Source: Dioscorea cayenensis subsp. rotundata (taxonomy: Eukaryota > Streptophyta > Magnoliopsida > Dioscoreales > Dioscoreaceae). From it: DNA of 64,000 bases. Every line of letters starts with the position of its first letter. Position 1 is the first letter of the stretch. The notes under the pieces were generated by a model. It made no database searches and was not told the origin of the DNA. It was given only the letters and a program-made list of their open reading frames with translations. The translations under genes and the position numbers were made by a program. The stretch is from contig NC_052474.1 of assembly GCF_009730915.1 (NCBI RefSeq), positions 2,577,501 through 2,641,500 on the forward strand, given 5' to 3'. Shown here in pieces: positions 12,151 through 21,753 of this stretch.

Positions 12151-14952
12151 CTAAAGGGATGGTAGTTCATCATTATCAGATTCACTATCAAAATCAGTAA
12201 AGAGGTCTCCTTTGGGTTCATTTCTCATTGAATCACTCTCAGGTGTCAAAAACTCTCTAACATTCTCCAAAATGTAAGGTTCTGTCAGTTTCCAAAACCA
12301 AACTGCATTATCTCCTTGGAATCCTATCCAGAACACTCTCCCCTTTCTCTTCACTTTGCATGTCAAGGATTTTGCTTGGAAAACCTTGGCAATTCTCTTT
12401 AAATCCTCCTGATTCCCGCCCTTCAGCTTGAGCAGAATATCACCTGAGGAGGTTCTGAAACCCCCATACATGTACCAGTAAGCTAGAACACGTGGTGATA
12501 GCCAACGATGGATGAGCTTTGGGATCACTGGTCTGCCTTTTAGCCAGAACTGATCTGCGAAAAAACCAAAATAGGAGTGTGCAATTGTTGAAAATCGGTC
12601 AGGTATGTCATTGTCCCTATTAGCTGACTCATTTGAAGATTTTAACCATTCATAAAACCTTTCATGAATGTGTATTTTCAAAAGTGAATGAACATTAGAA
12701 TTCCCATTGAACTCAAAATAGATTGCATGGTTCCTCCACTCCTCATCTGATTGTATCCGAAGACCACCTATCAGCAAGCCCATCAAAATCTCCCGTTGTT
12801 CAGGGTCAAGTTTCATGCTTACCGGCCTCTTAATTACTTTCCGCTTGAGGCTGAGAATATAATCAAGTTTTTCCATGTACTGAGGTTCAATGTCATATTT
12901 CTTCTGACACATCAAATCATATATCTTTTCGGCCTTGACAAAGTCTCCTGAAGAAAGATAAGCCCCTAAGATAGTGTTGCATGATTGTGCATGAATACCA
13001 ATCGCAGGATTTGTGTGCATCTCATAAAAGATTTCCTCAGCCTTTTCAAGATTACCATTTCCTACTAATGATTTCAAGTAGATATAATAAATACTTCGGT
13101 TGGGGCGACATCTCTCAAGGCAATTAGCGAATGATACTTCCAATTTATCATGCACACCTAAATTTAAATACATTTTCAACAGATCTAGAAAAGCGGATGT
13201 TAGAGGCTTCATACCACTGTTAATTAGTTCGTCAACAAGTTCTTCCACAATCTCAACCTCTGGAACTTCCGACATGACCTCAATGATTTTATTATATACA
13301 GCAACATTGATAGAAATGCCTTTCTCCTTCATCCCCTTGAATATCTTAAGAGATTTCATTGGTTCCCCAATCTTCGCATATAACTCAATTCGGTAAACAA
13401 AGGCTTGAAAAGGCGCGATTCCACCAGAATCAATAAGTTTGAGCCATGCTCGTTCTGTTTCATCCACATCTCCCTCCTTGGAGAATGCCCTCATGAGTGA
13501 AATTAAGACATCCCTGCTTTCTTCAATTCCTGCACACTGCATCTCTTCCCTCAGAGCTGTGATTCTTTCTCGATCAATATTATCTTGATAACTATGGAGC
13601 CAAATCAACCCAGCATATATATCTTTGTGCACCTCGAGCTCCAATGTCACAAGCTGATGATAGATAAATTCAGCCTGCTTAAGATAGTGCTTGGACAGCC
13701 CCCCAGGCTTACTAACAAGAGCGCGAAAGAGAGAATTATGCAAACTGAGTCTTGGCCTGTAACCCCCCAACTGAATCATCCGATTATAGATAGTACACAC
13801 CTCATCAAGGCAGCCTTGCACTGGTGCACTAAGGTAAGCAACAGTGAGGATATGGAACGTGGATTCACTGGGCACACGACCATGACTAATTATTGCATCA
13901 AACATCTCCCTGCATTTCGCAAATTTCCTGTCTTTGCCCAGGTGATCTGCAAGCTTGGTTGCAAGGGCAAAATCAAAATGGAACCAATGCTGCTGGACCA
14001 TCCACTTATATACCTGAAATCAAAGACTTCTTATCATATGGTATCCATAAATTTCATTCATCATGTATCTGAAATCATCCAACTGTCCACTCAAAACAAG
14101 CAAAAAGAATTAACTTGATGCCATCCCTTATAAAGCAAAATAACCTGATGGGAAGGAAAATAACAAAAACTAAAACAAACTAAAAGAATGCAATTTTCAA
14201 AGTGGGGATGGATGAACAAAAAATCCAATTTAGAAACCAAGATACGAACTTTACAGTGACTACAGACCTTTCAGACAAAACCAGCCCTGGAAAAGAACCA
14301 ATTTAGAAAAAATAAAAAATGCAGACCAGACTGATGCTTTCTAAACATCTACTTCCTACTGAAGCAAATAAACAAACAGGTGGCATCGCATGAATAGAGG
14401 TAGCACATACCTAAACCCGGCTTCAAACTCGCGGATTCGCATGCAATGTGCGACTATATAGGTAGTGTCCTGCTGGGTAATCCACTTCCTCTGGCCGTTG
14501 AGGATCCGGATAAGCGTGGCGGGCTTGTGCGCGGGGAGCTCCTTGCAAAGCCACGCGATCCTGGCCCTCCGCCACTGCTCGGGGAGCTCCTCCAGTTCAA
14601 TAACCTCCAAAGACGGTGTTGAAAGCGCCCTCATTTCCTTTTCCCCTGACGCCTCCGATATCCATCCCTGCTGTCCGCGGCCCTTCCCCGAATTCCCGGA
14701 TCCAATCTCGTGCTCGGATTCACATCCCTCTTTATCGAGCTGCAAGGACTCAGAGGTGGAGGACAGAGCTCTGGCAGGAGGGAAGGGGAGACGGAGCGAG
14801 ACAACTTGGCGGCGGCGTGCTGCGCGGAAGGAGATGGCGGCGTTGAAAGCGGCGGCGCGCATAGGAAGGTGGCCACAGCGGTGGAGTGGTCGGGCGGGAA
14901 CGATGGCGAGGGTCGGGAGCGAGAGGAGTTCGCGGGTTCGAGGTTGGGGCAT
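12151..14952 (-). CDS. OTP51: OTP51-like PPR protein with LAGLIDADG domain, chloroplast intron splicing
   Basis: Pentatricopeptide-repeat protein fused to a degenerate LAGLIDADG maturase-like domain. The Arabidopsis counterpart OTP51 is needed in chloroplasts for splicing ycf3 intron 2. Exon 1 starts at the ATG at 14952, reads through a Ser/Arg/Ala-rich, acid-poor leader typical of a transit peptide, and ends at about 14411. Exon 2 starts at about 14013 and ends at the stop at 12151. PPR repeats fill the first half of exon 2 (for example [33 protein letters not shown]). The C-terminal half has the paired LAGLIDADG-like motifs GLLIGGLRI and YWYMYGGFR plus the conserved [20 protein letters not shown]. 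Odd point: the strong donor AG|GTATGT leaves exon 1 in phase 2, but the only good acceptor, TTTCAG|GTA, starts exon 2 in phase 0, so the canonical junction is one base out of frame. Otherwise the frame is intact. Confidence 0.92.
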
Positions 14953-16883
14953 TGCTTTGGATTTGGGGTTTAGGGTTTATGGTTTCATTTCCAAGTTCCA
15001 AGCAATGAAGGGATAGAACTATATCTAATTCTTATCCCATTGGGCTTTTCTGATTAACTGGTTTAGCCCATTGAGAAATGGTAATTAATAATAATAATAA
15101 TAAACCTCTTGCATTGTTGAAATGTTCTAACTAAGAAAAAGTAAAACTTAATGTTTAATGTTATCCCAACATTACTTTAAATTGTTATTTATTTAAAAAC
15201 AGTTGTTGTATTTTATTCGTTATTATATCTTGATTTTTTTGTTTTTTTTTCAATTTTTAATAAAATATGGTTTATTTAACTAATGTTTTATCCTGAATCC
15301 CAATAAAGTTATCTCATAGTTGTGTTTGTCCGTTTTTTTTGTTTTTTCTATTTCCTGTTAGGAGTTTATCATCTTAAGTGACGAATTATTCTCTTTGGTT
15401 TTCTAGTCTATTATTATAAGTTTTTTTTTATATTATTCTTGTTGTATTTATTTTTCTATTTTAATAATTTTATGATTTATTCATTTTAATAAAAAAAATG
15501 TTTTGTCATGATAAGATCCCATTCCTTAGCTCCATTGTATGTTTAATATATTTTTTATTTTTTATTTTTTTCCCATCTGTGCTCTTGATGTTATTAACGT
15601 ACTGATGATGCTATGTAAGTGTTTCTTCTATTTGTTTTATTCAATTTTTAAAAAAAGTTATTTAAAAGAATTAATATAAAATTAAAGAATTTTTTTTTCA
15701 GGTGTGTCATCCTATGCAACTCTGATGATAACGTAATATGAATTTCGTCTCAATTATTGGTAATGCACATAAATAATGTTTCACATCACCAATTGACTAC
15801 TTAAACGCAACGGCAAAAATGCAAAAAGACCAATTTATGTGTTAATTGCCTCACAAATTATTTCTATTTTTTTCCTAAACGACTTCACGATGATATAGCT
15901 AATAAAGAAGCATGTAATACATTAAATTCAAACAAACGGCAGACAAATACGTAGATTAATAAAAGTGATTTACAAATGGTGCCAATGGCCAAAGCATTGA
16001 CAATTTCTTCTCTAAATTAAAAATAAATAAATAAATTATTTCTAAATATGAAAACATATATTCTTTGGAGGACAAAAAGATGTGAAGTTGGAGTTCTCTT
16101 CACGTAAAGAAAAGAAAAAGTATTTAGTTCTCCAGATCTTCTTCAGTCAAAGAGTGCGATCCGGAGTCACAAACCCCCGCACCAACCGTTAACTAGTTTT
16201 TCTCTTTTCCGCTTCTTCTTTAGGCTAAGTATCTCCCTAAGCCCCTAAAGATGCGTGTTTGGTAGTTATGTGTTTTTCTATATTTTTGTTTGCCATCATC
16301 TTTGGTGAATCTTGTACTCTTCTATTATTTTTTATTTTTTTTTAGTTTTATTATTTTTTTTAATAAATTATGGTTTATTTATATTTTCAATATATATATA
16401 TATAACCAACCACAACAGATATAACCAACAACAATCGTTTTGAAGGCAAGTTGAAATGAGACAAAAACTATGACTTCAAATACTCATAGAATTACCAAAC
16501 TTATGGCTAATTTCAAAGCTAAAGGTACCATGATGCTTAATCTTCATTCCAAATATCCGCAATTCATTTAATAATATTTTTTTTCCAGAAGAATCTGTCT
16601 GCTTCTTAACAATGGGAAAATTTTGTCAGCAAAGAGTTTGCTGGCCGTCTTTATTGACATAAAAGACTGGTTCCAAGAAACACAAATCATTCACAAATCT
16701 TATAGACCCACTTGTCATCCATCACTCACTGTTATCCTTTTATCAAGTCAAACATGGATCACACACAACAAGAGTTTCACATTGCTGAGTGCTGACAAGG
16801 AACAGCAATAAATATGAAATAAAGTGATCTGGTGGAAAGATGGAAGGTGTTTGCAAGTTGCAACTGCCAAGCTTTTTGCATTC
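14953..16883. other. Intergenic: OTP51 promoter and 5' flank of the Cys-repeat gene
   Basis: The first 90 bases upstream of OTP51 are mixed; 15060-16080 is very AT-rich with T and A runs and no coding signal. A less AT-rich patch at about 16080-16260 ends in a pyrimidine-rich CTTCTTTAG and could be a 5'UTR exon of the downstream gene. This is not provable without transcripts. Confidence 0.4.
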
Positions 16884-18495
16884 ATGGAGGAAGAGGATGG
16901 TAGCCCAAACTCTCTTTCTAAATCTCAAAATCAATCTCACTCCCAAGGAGGAACAACAGAGAGGAACATGAAGAAGAAGAAGAACAAGAAGCATAGTCTT
17001 CCTCTGAGGATGTTTATTTCAGTGGATGGAGATGATGTGGTGCGCCCTGACTGTCCTAATGCTTCCAATCCTTTCCACAAGTGTGCAGACTACTGTTCCT
17101 TGAGAACTTCTGACCAAGCTAAGAAACAGGGTAAGATATATGGATTTGATGTTAATTGTGATCATATTGTTTATGTATAGATTAGATTTTCGGTTTGTCT
17201 GGCAGAAGGAAGCAAGGGAGTGAAAAAGGTGGTGGAAGCAAGGAGGCATGTAGATCCAAACTGCAGACATGCATCAAATCCTTATCATTCATGTGGTCCA
17301 TATTGTTATGAAGATGAAGGAGAGAGTTCATATAGTTCTTATTCCTCTTCATCTTTTCGTCAATTAAAAGGTGAGTTTTCAACTGTATGTGAGCACTAGA
17401 TTGTTCTTTCTAAATGTGTTTTGACTGTGTGTTGTGATTGCAGGGGAGAAGAAGGAAGAGGTAAAGAAGACTGGAGATGTGGATCCTATGTGTAAAAATG
17501 CATCTAATCCTTTTCACAAGTGTTCTGATTATTGCTTCAGAGGCAGCACAGGTTCATGTTGTTCTCAACTATTATTATTATTATTCATGTATTTGTAGTA
17601 TTGGAAGTTGGATTTCTTGTTGATTGTTGTGGATCTGGTTACAGATGAAAGGAAGGAAAGTGTAAAGGATGTTGGAAAGGGGAGAGATGGAGATGAGACT
17701 AAAAGTAATGGGAATCTGAATTGTCCTAATGCATCCAATCCATTCCATGTTTGTGGGAGTTATTGCCTGCCAGTGATCCCAAAGAAAGGCCAGAACAAGG
17801 GAAATATAAAGAAGCCAACAGAGAGCTCAAACTGTAAATATGCTTCAAATCCTTTTCACAACTGTTCTGAATTCTGCTCCTCAGGTATTTTTAGAAAAAG
17901 ATCAAACTTAATTGAAGTTTTAATTTGAGATTTATTTGTAATTCTGTTCTAATTTTTCTCCAGGGGAAGGAGGTTTTGTTCCAAAGAAACCAGAGAAAAG
18001 GAATGTCTATTCCAATCCTGAAAAAGTTTCAGTAAAAACTGATGAAACAGGTAAAGTTTATGTTCTTCAAAAACAGTAATTTTTAATATTTGTGGCTTTA
18101 TAATGATCCATTCAATTATGTAGTAGAAGTAAGCACTGAAGCAGTGAAGGTCTCTGAGAAGAAGCCAATCAGCAGAAATTCATCTACTTCATGTTCTGAA
18201 AGCAGCAAGGAACATTTTCAGAGTTTTTATGAACAGGAATTACTAGAGAGATGTAAGTTTATATAATTCTCATTATTGTTTGGCTTTCCTTGCAGATTTA
18301 CCTGTCATGTTTCTGATTAATCATTTATGCTTAATCACAGTTGGGATTTTGAGAGGCAATGAGGATGATTTGGTGGAAACTGAGAAGAGGGAAATGCACC
18401 TTAAGCACATTGACTCCTTTGATTTAAACCATCAATTCATAGCACATTGCAGACAGAGCAATCATGAAGATTTCTACCAATTTGAGAAAGGTATT

Positions 18496-18538
<43 letters not shown>

Positions 18539-18949
18539 TCTATTTCTTCATCTGTTTACTTTGTTACTTTTATACCAAAGAACATTTTGGTTATTATTAT
18601 TTTCTTTCTCTTTCCTTAAGTTTTGATTGCAGAGAAGAGCATGGGAGATTGGCAAATGCAGGATAATCAGTGGATTAATACTTGCAATTCAGACGGTAAA
18701 ATTTCTGCATATTGCCTTCAAAAACCCTCCCATGAGAGTAACCAATCTGAGGATGGGAAGACTGTGATACCTTCTTCATCAACAATTCGCTTTGCATTGC
18801 TGCTACTTTCAGTCTTATATTACATTGCCCATGTTATTATCACTGGAGGTGTGGCAATGGACCAAAATACATCCAGAAGTAAAGAGAGGAAGGATGAAAA
18901 GACAAGATGCAACGTGAATTGTTTTGATGAAATGAATAGAGATATGTAA
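16884..18949 (+). CDS. Unnamed protein with five C-x7-H-x-C-x3-C (ASNPFH) repeats and a C-terminal TM segment
   Basis: I do not know a name for this family. Eight exons (16884-17130, 17206-17370, 17444-17551, 17645-17884, 17964-18050, 18124-18252, 18341-18490, 18633-18949) join cleanly into 480 residues, and all seven introns are phase 1. The first ATG giving this frame is at 16884. Five repeats, for example CPNASNPFHKCADYC, lie at residues 57-71, 102-116, 154-168, 200-214 and 237-251. Repeats 1-3 have one exon each; repeats 4 and 5 share exon 4. Each keeps three Cys and one His in fixed spacing, which could bind a metal ion or form disulphides (inference). Linkers are Lys/Glu/Ser-rich. There is no N-terminal signal peptide; a Lys-rich run sits at residues 29-37. 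A hydrophobic segment at about 426-446 (FALLLLSVLYYIAHVII) suggests a tail anchor. Function unknown. Confidence 0.85.
18495..18538. repeat. (AT)n(GT)n microsatellite in intron 7 of the Cys-repeat gene
   Basis: About 8 AT units followed by about 13 GT units, directly after the splice donor. Likely length-polymorphic. Confidence 0.95.
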
Positions 18950-19348
18950 TAATATTTCTGTTACATCAAACTGTTCCATTGCAATGTAATACATTCATTT
19001 TGGATCTGTGTAGCTAACATTAAAAGCATGCTTATCATATTGTTTTTTTAAGGAACAAACAGTCTACTTTGATGATCTCATTAATCAGCTCAGAATTCAA
19101 ATCAAAAATCAAATCAAAATTTTTAACTTTTTCTACGGATCAATCACCATTATATCTGCAGATTAAACGTCAACAAACTTACGGCTTCCTTTTGAAAAAG
19201 TCACCAAGCAGGTTGAAAAAAATTAAATTCACAGGACTCTGAACTCTGTTGGTGCTGTATTGTCACCAGAGGAGACAAAAGCAAGTCAACATCTCATTGA
19301 AGTTCAAGAATACCACGTGTATTCAAGCGACCTAACTTTTATAAAACA

Positions 19349-19385
19349 CTAGTATGGATGCCCGTCCTTGTGATACGGGCTTTAT
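19349..19385 (-). mobile_element. Helitron 3' terminus
   Basis: Read on the minus strand, a short hairpin (GCCCGT ... ACGGGC, arms at 19375-19380 and 19360-19365) is followed about ten bases later by CTAG and then a host T. Hairpin, short spacer and CTRR before T is the Helitron 3' signature. The element body extends to the right into AT-rich sequence. I could not find the 5' TC end, so the length is unknown. Confidence 0.6.
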
Positions 19386-19757
19386 CTAATAATACAAATC
19401 TTTTTTTTTTTTAAATAACTTATCAAAAAATACAAAAAAAACAGAAATATCAATATTATTTTATTAAATTAATTAAATAAAACAAATATAAATAATAATA
19501 ATAATAATAATATAAATGAAAAACAATGAAAACAAAATTAACATAAAAACACAATATATCTAAAAAAAAATATTAAAATATACAAAATCATGTTTATGTA
19601 TATATATATATTGAGAGGGGATGATAGGGTGTGGGACCCACTCAATTAAATAAAAAATAAAAAATAAACTAATTAGAAAGTGTCAAATGGCAGCATGAGA
19701 GAGATATGTATACTGTTAATTAAGATTAATATATACTTATATTATTGTCGCGAATTT

Positions 19758-19805
<48 letters not shown>

Positions 19806-20040
19806 TATTATTAAATAAGAACATTACAATTCACTAGTTCAGCCACTTGTGGCATGAGCCCAGGGCTATTTATTATTACAAAACAAATTGGATCCACACA
19901 AGGAGTCCATTATTATATATATACTCTGCAAAAGAAAAAAGCAAAGATATTAATCAAGCTGATCCACTGCTTCCAGTACTGGACTTAGAGCGCATGACCA
20001 TGCAACCATGCAACCATGCATGCATATATCATAAATATAT
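19386..20040. other. AT-rich stretch, probably Helitron body, and 3' flank of RALF gene 1
   Basis: No coding signal. Contains A/T homopolymers, a (TA)n run at 19764-19802, and poly-adenylation-like AATAAA-rich sequence near the RALF gene. Confidence 0.4.
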
Positions 20041-20277
20041 TTAATTATGATCCTCCTCGCGGCAATGTTCACCTGGATTGCAGCCGCTTTGGTAAGGGTT
20101 GGCTTCCTTAGGGTCATGGCAGTTAGCCTGAGCCCCTCCTCGTTTGCTGCATGGAATGGCGTTGCCTTTGTTGATAGCACCATAACCTATGCTGCCTCCG
20201 GCATTGACTTCAGAGGTCTTGGACAAGAGAGTGCAGGCAACCAGGGCCATCAAGATCCACACACGAATGGACGCCAT
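20041..20277 (-). CDS. RALF-like secreted peptide, copy 1
   Basis: Rapid alkalinization factor family peptide hormone; such peptides are secreted and bind CrRLK1L receptor kinases (FERONIA type) at the cell wall. Single exon, 78 residues. The ATG at 20277 is chosen because the signal peptide MASIRVWILMALVACTLL begins there, and the same start is used by the two paralogues; an in-frame ATG at 20307 would add ten unconserved residues. Predicted signal cleavage is after about residue 26 (SEVNA). The mature part has GYGAI (the YISY-like receptor-binding region), four Cys in RALF spacing (IPCSKRGG, NC, GCNPGEHC) and ANPY. No RRxL protease site, so it belongs to the short RALFs processed only by signal peptidase. 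Neighbours copies 2 and 3 in the same orientation. A solo LTR lies about 200 bp upstream. Confidence 0.9.
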   Translation of the reverse strand: MASIRVWILMALVACTLLSKTSEVNAGGSIGYGAINKGNAIPCSKRGGAQANCHDPKEANPYQSGCNPGEHCREEDHN

Positions 20278-20476
20278 TAATTGATGTTTTGATTTCAAAA
20301 CCTTCAAATATTTAACACAACAATATATATCATCAAACTAAAAGTTAGTCATAAATTTGAGAAACTTATAATTTTAATTAGTATTGATGTGCAAATGCAT
20401 GAAGCGAATGATATATGATGGGAGAAGCTAATGAAGATGTTGTTGATCGAACCTGATAAATAATATATGTTGTTTA
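20278..20476 (-). promoter_or_regulatory. RALF copy 1 upstream block shared with copy 3
   Basis: About 170 bp immediately upstream of the start codon is nearly identical to the block upstream of RALF copy 3 (28940-29130), and is partly recognisable upstream of copy 2 (27240-27330). So 5'UTR and proximal promoter were duplicated together with the coding region. Confidence 0.75.
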
Positions 20477-20489
20477 TGTTATATATGTG

Positions 20490-20525
<36 letters not shown>

Positions 20526-20643
20526 GGCAGTGGGGTATATTCATATCTTTGGCTTCTATATGAAGACCTATGTTCTCACTTAGATTTGATCAATGAATGA
20601 AGAAGATTGATTCTTTCACTTCTCCTATCTTCCATATATATCA
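20477..20643 (+). mobile_element. Solo LTR of a short-LTR copia-type element in the RALF copy 1 promoter
   Basis: A 167-bp block starting TGTTATATATG and ending CA, flanked by the 5-bp direct repeat GTTTA (20472-20476 and 20644-20648). Its plan matches the LTRs of the copia element at 48539-53972: a TATG-rich start, the shared core GCTTCTATATGAAG and a TTCT-rich 3' third. The paralogous promoter of RALF copy 3 has the uninterrupted sequence TGTTGTTTAATACTGG at about 29137-29152, which is the empty site. It includes a (GTAT)n run at 20498-20525. Confidence 0.85.
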
Positions 20644-21061
20644 GTTTAATACTGGAGTTGAATGCAGAAATTAATGATGATGATGAGAATTATATATCTT
20701 AGAGATCGATGGCGGTATTTATTGGTGTAATGAGAGGTTGGGAGTGAATATATAGAAGGTGAGTGAATGTCTCGCAGGGGAAATATTAATGAGAGGAGGG
20801 GAGATGGTGAAAATGGAGAGGCTGCAGCCTTTTTTGCATGCTTTTTATCTGGAAATTGTTTTCAGGAGAACGAGAGGATTGTACGGATAACATGATGAAA
20901 TTAGGTCTAATTATGAAGAAAACATAAAAAAAAAATAAAAAAATAAACTTATATGCCAAATTATAGTGTCATTAGCTTGATGAACCTTCTTTGATATTAA
21001 TTAAGTGGATCATTCGTATGATCATATGCATATATATATATATATATATATATAAGAATAT

Positions 21062-21203
21062 TAATTAATGCACAGCTCTGTATCCTACACACACATATAT
21101 ATATATATATGTATGTTTTGCATGGTTGTAAGATGTTATTTCACTTATTATATCTGCATGCCTGCTATATATATAAATAGGATACAGAGCTGTGCATTAA
21201 TTA
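21062..21203. repeat. 25-bp perfect inverted repeat with 92-bp spacer
   Basis: Arms at 21062-21086 and 21179-21203 are perfect complements (core GCACAGCTCTGTATCC). The spacer holds (AC)n/(AT)n runs and a block GTATGTTTTGCATGGTTG...ATGTTATTTCAC that recurs directly after the right arm at about 21224-21262. Confidence 0.85.
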
Positions 21204-21744
21204 TTATTATTATATATTATATATATGTTTTACATGGTTGAAATTAAGATGTTATTTCACCTATTTATGCATGCAATATTTATGAGATGCAGTGTGATTC
21301 AATATATAAAATAGGCCATTTGTGTAATCAAAGCTTGAGAAAGAGGAATTTTTAGATAGGCTCAAATCAATTCATCATAGAAATGAATGGGATATATATT
21401 TGGTTTTTAGCATATAGGAAATTTTGAAAGTAAATTAAGAAATAAGAAACAAAAATATGGAGCCACATCTCCGGAATTATATTAAAAAAAAATTAAACCA
21501 ACATTTACACCATGCTTTCATTATATTTCAAGAAATTTATAACTAGAAATATTATGATTATTTTACAGGTCACCATATTATCTTACTTGAGGGATAAGTA
21601 CTAATATACTATTCCCCTATAACTAAACAATTTGATATAACATTTTACAAATTTTTATAAAATTAAAATTCAATTTTTTAAAATAAATATTTTTTATAAT
21701 TAATTTTAAAAAATATTAATATTAATATTAATATTAATATATCA
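21204..21744. other. AT-rich intergenic sequence, no gene
   Basis: No coding or structured signal apart from short A/T runs and an ATTAATATT array at 21716-21740, next to the Mutator-like insertion site. Confidence 0.5.
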
Positions 21745-21753
21745 TTATTATTA

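Noticed and set aside
14465..15016. 183-residue plus ORF opposite OTP51 exon 1
   Set aside because: GC-rich shadow of the OTP51 transit-peptide exon; the minus frame is the conserved one.
16824..16883. Upstream extension of the Cys-repeat gene from GTG at 16824
   Set aside because: Not an ATG; the first in-frame ATG at 16884 is the natural plant start.
20047..20280. Plus-strand ORF opposite RALF copy 1
   Set aside because: Antisense shadow; the minus strand encodes the conserved RALF cysteines.
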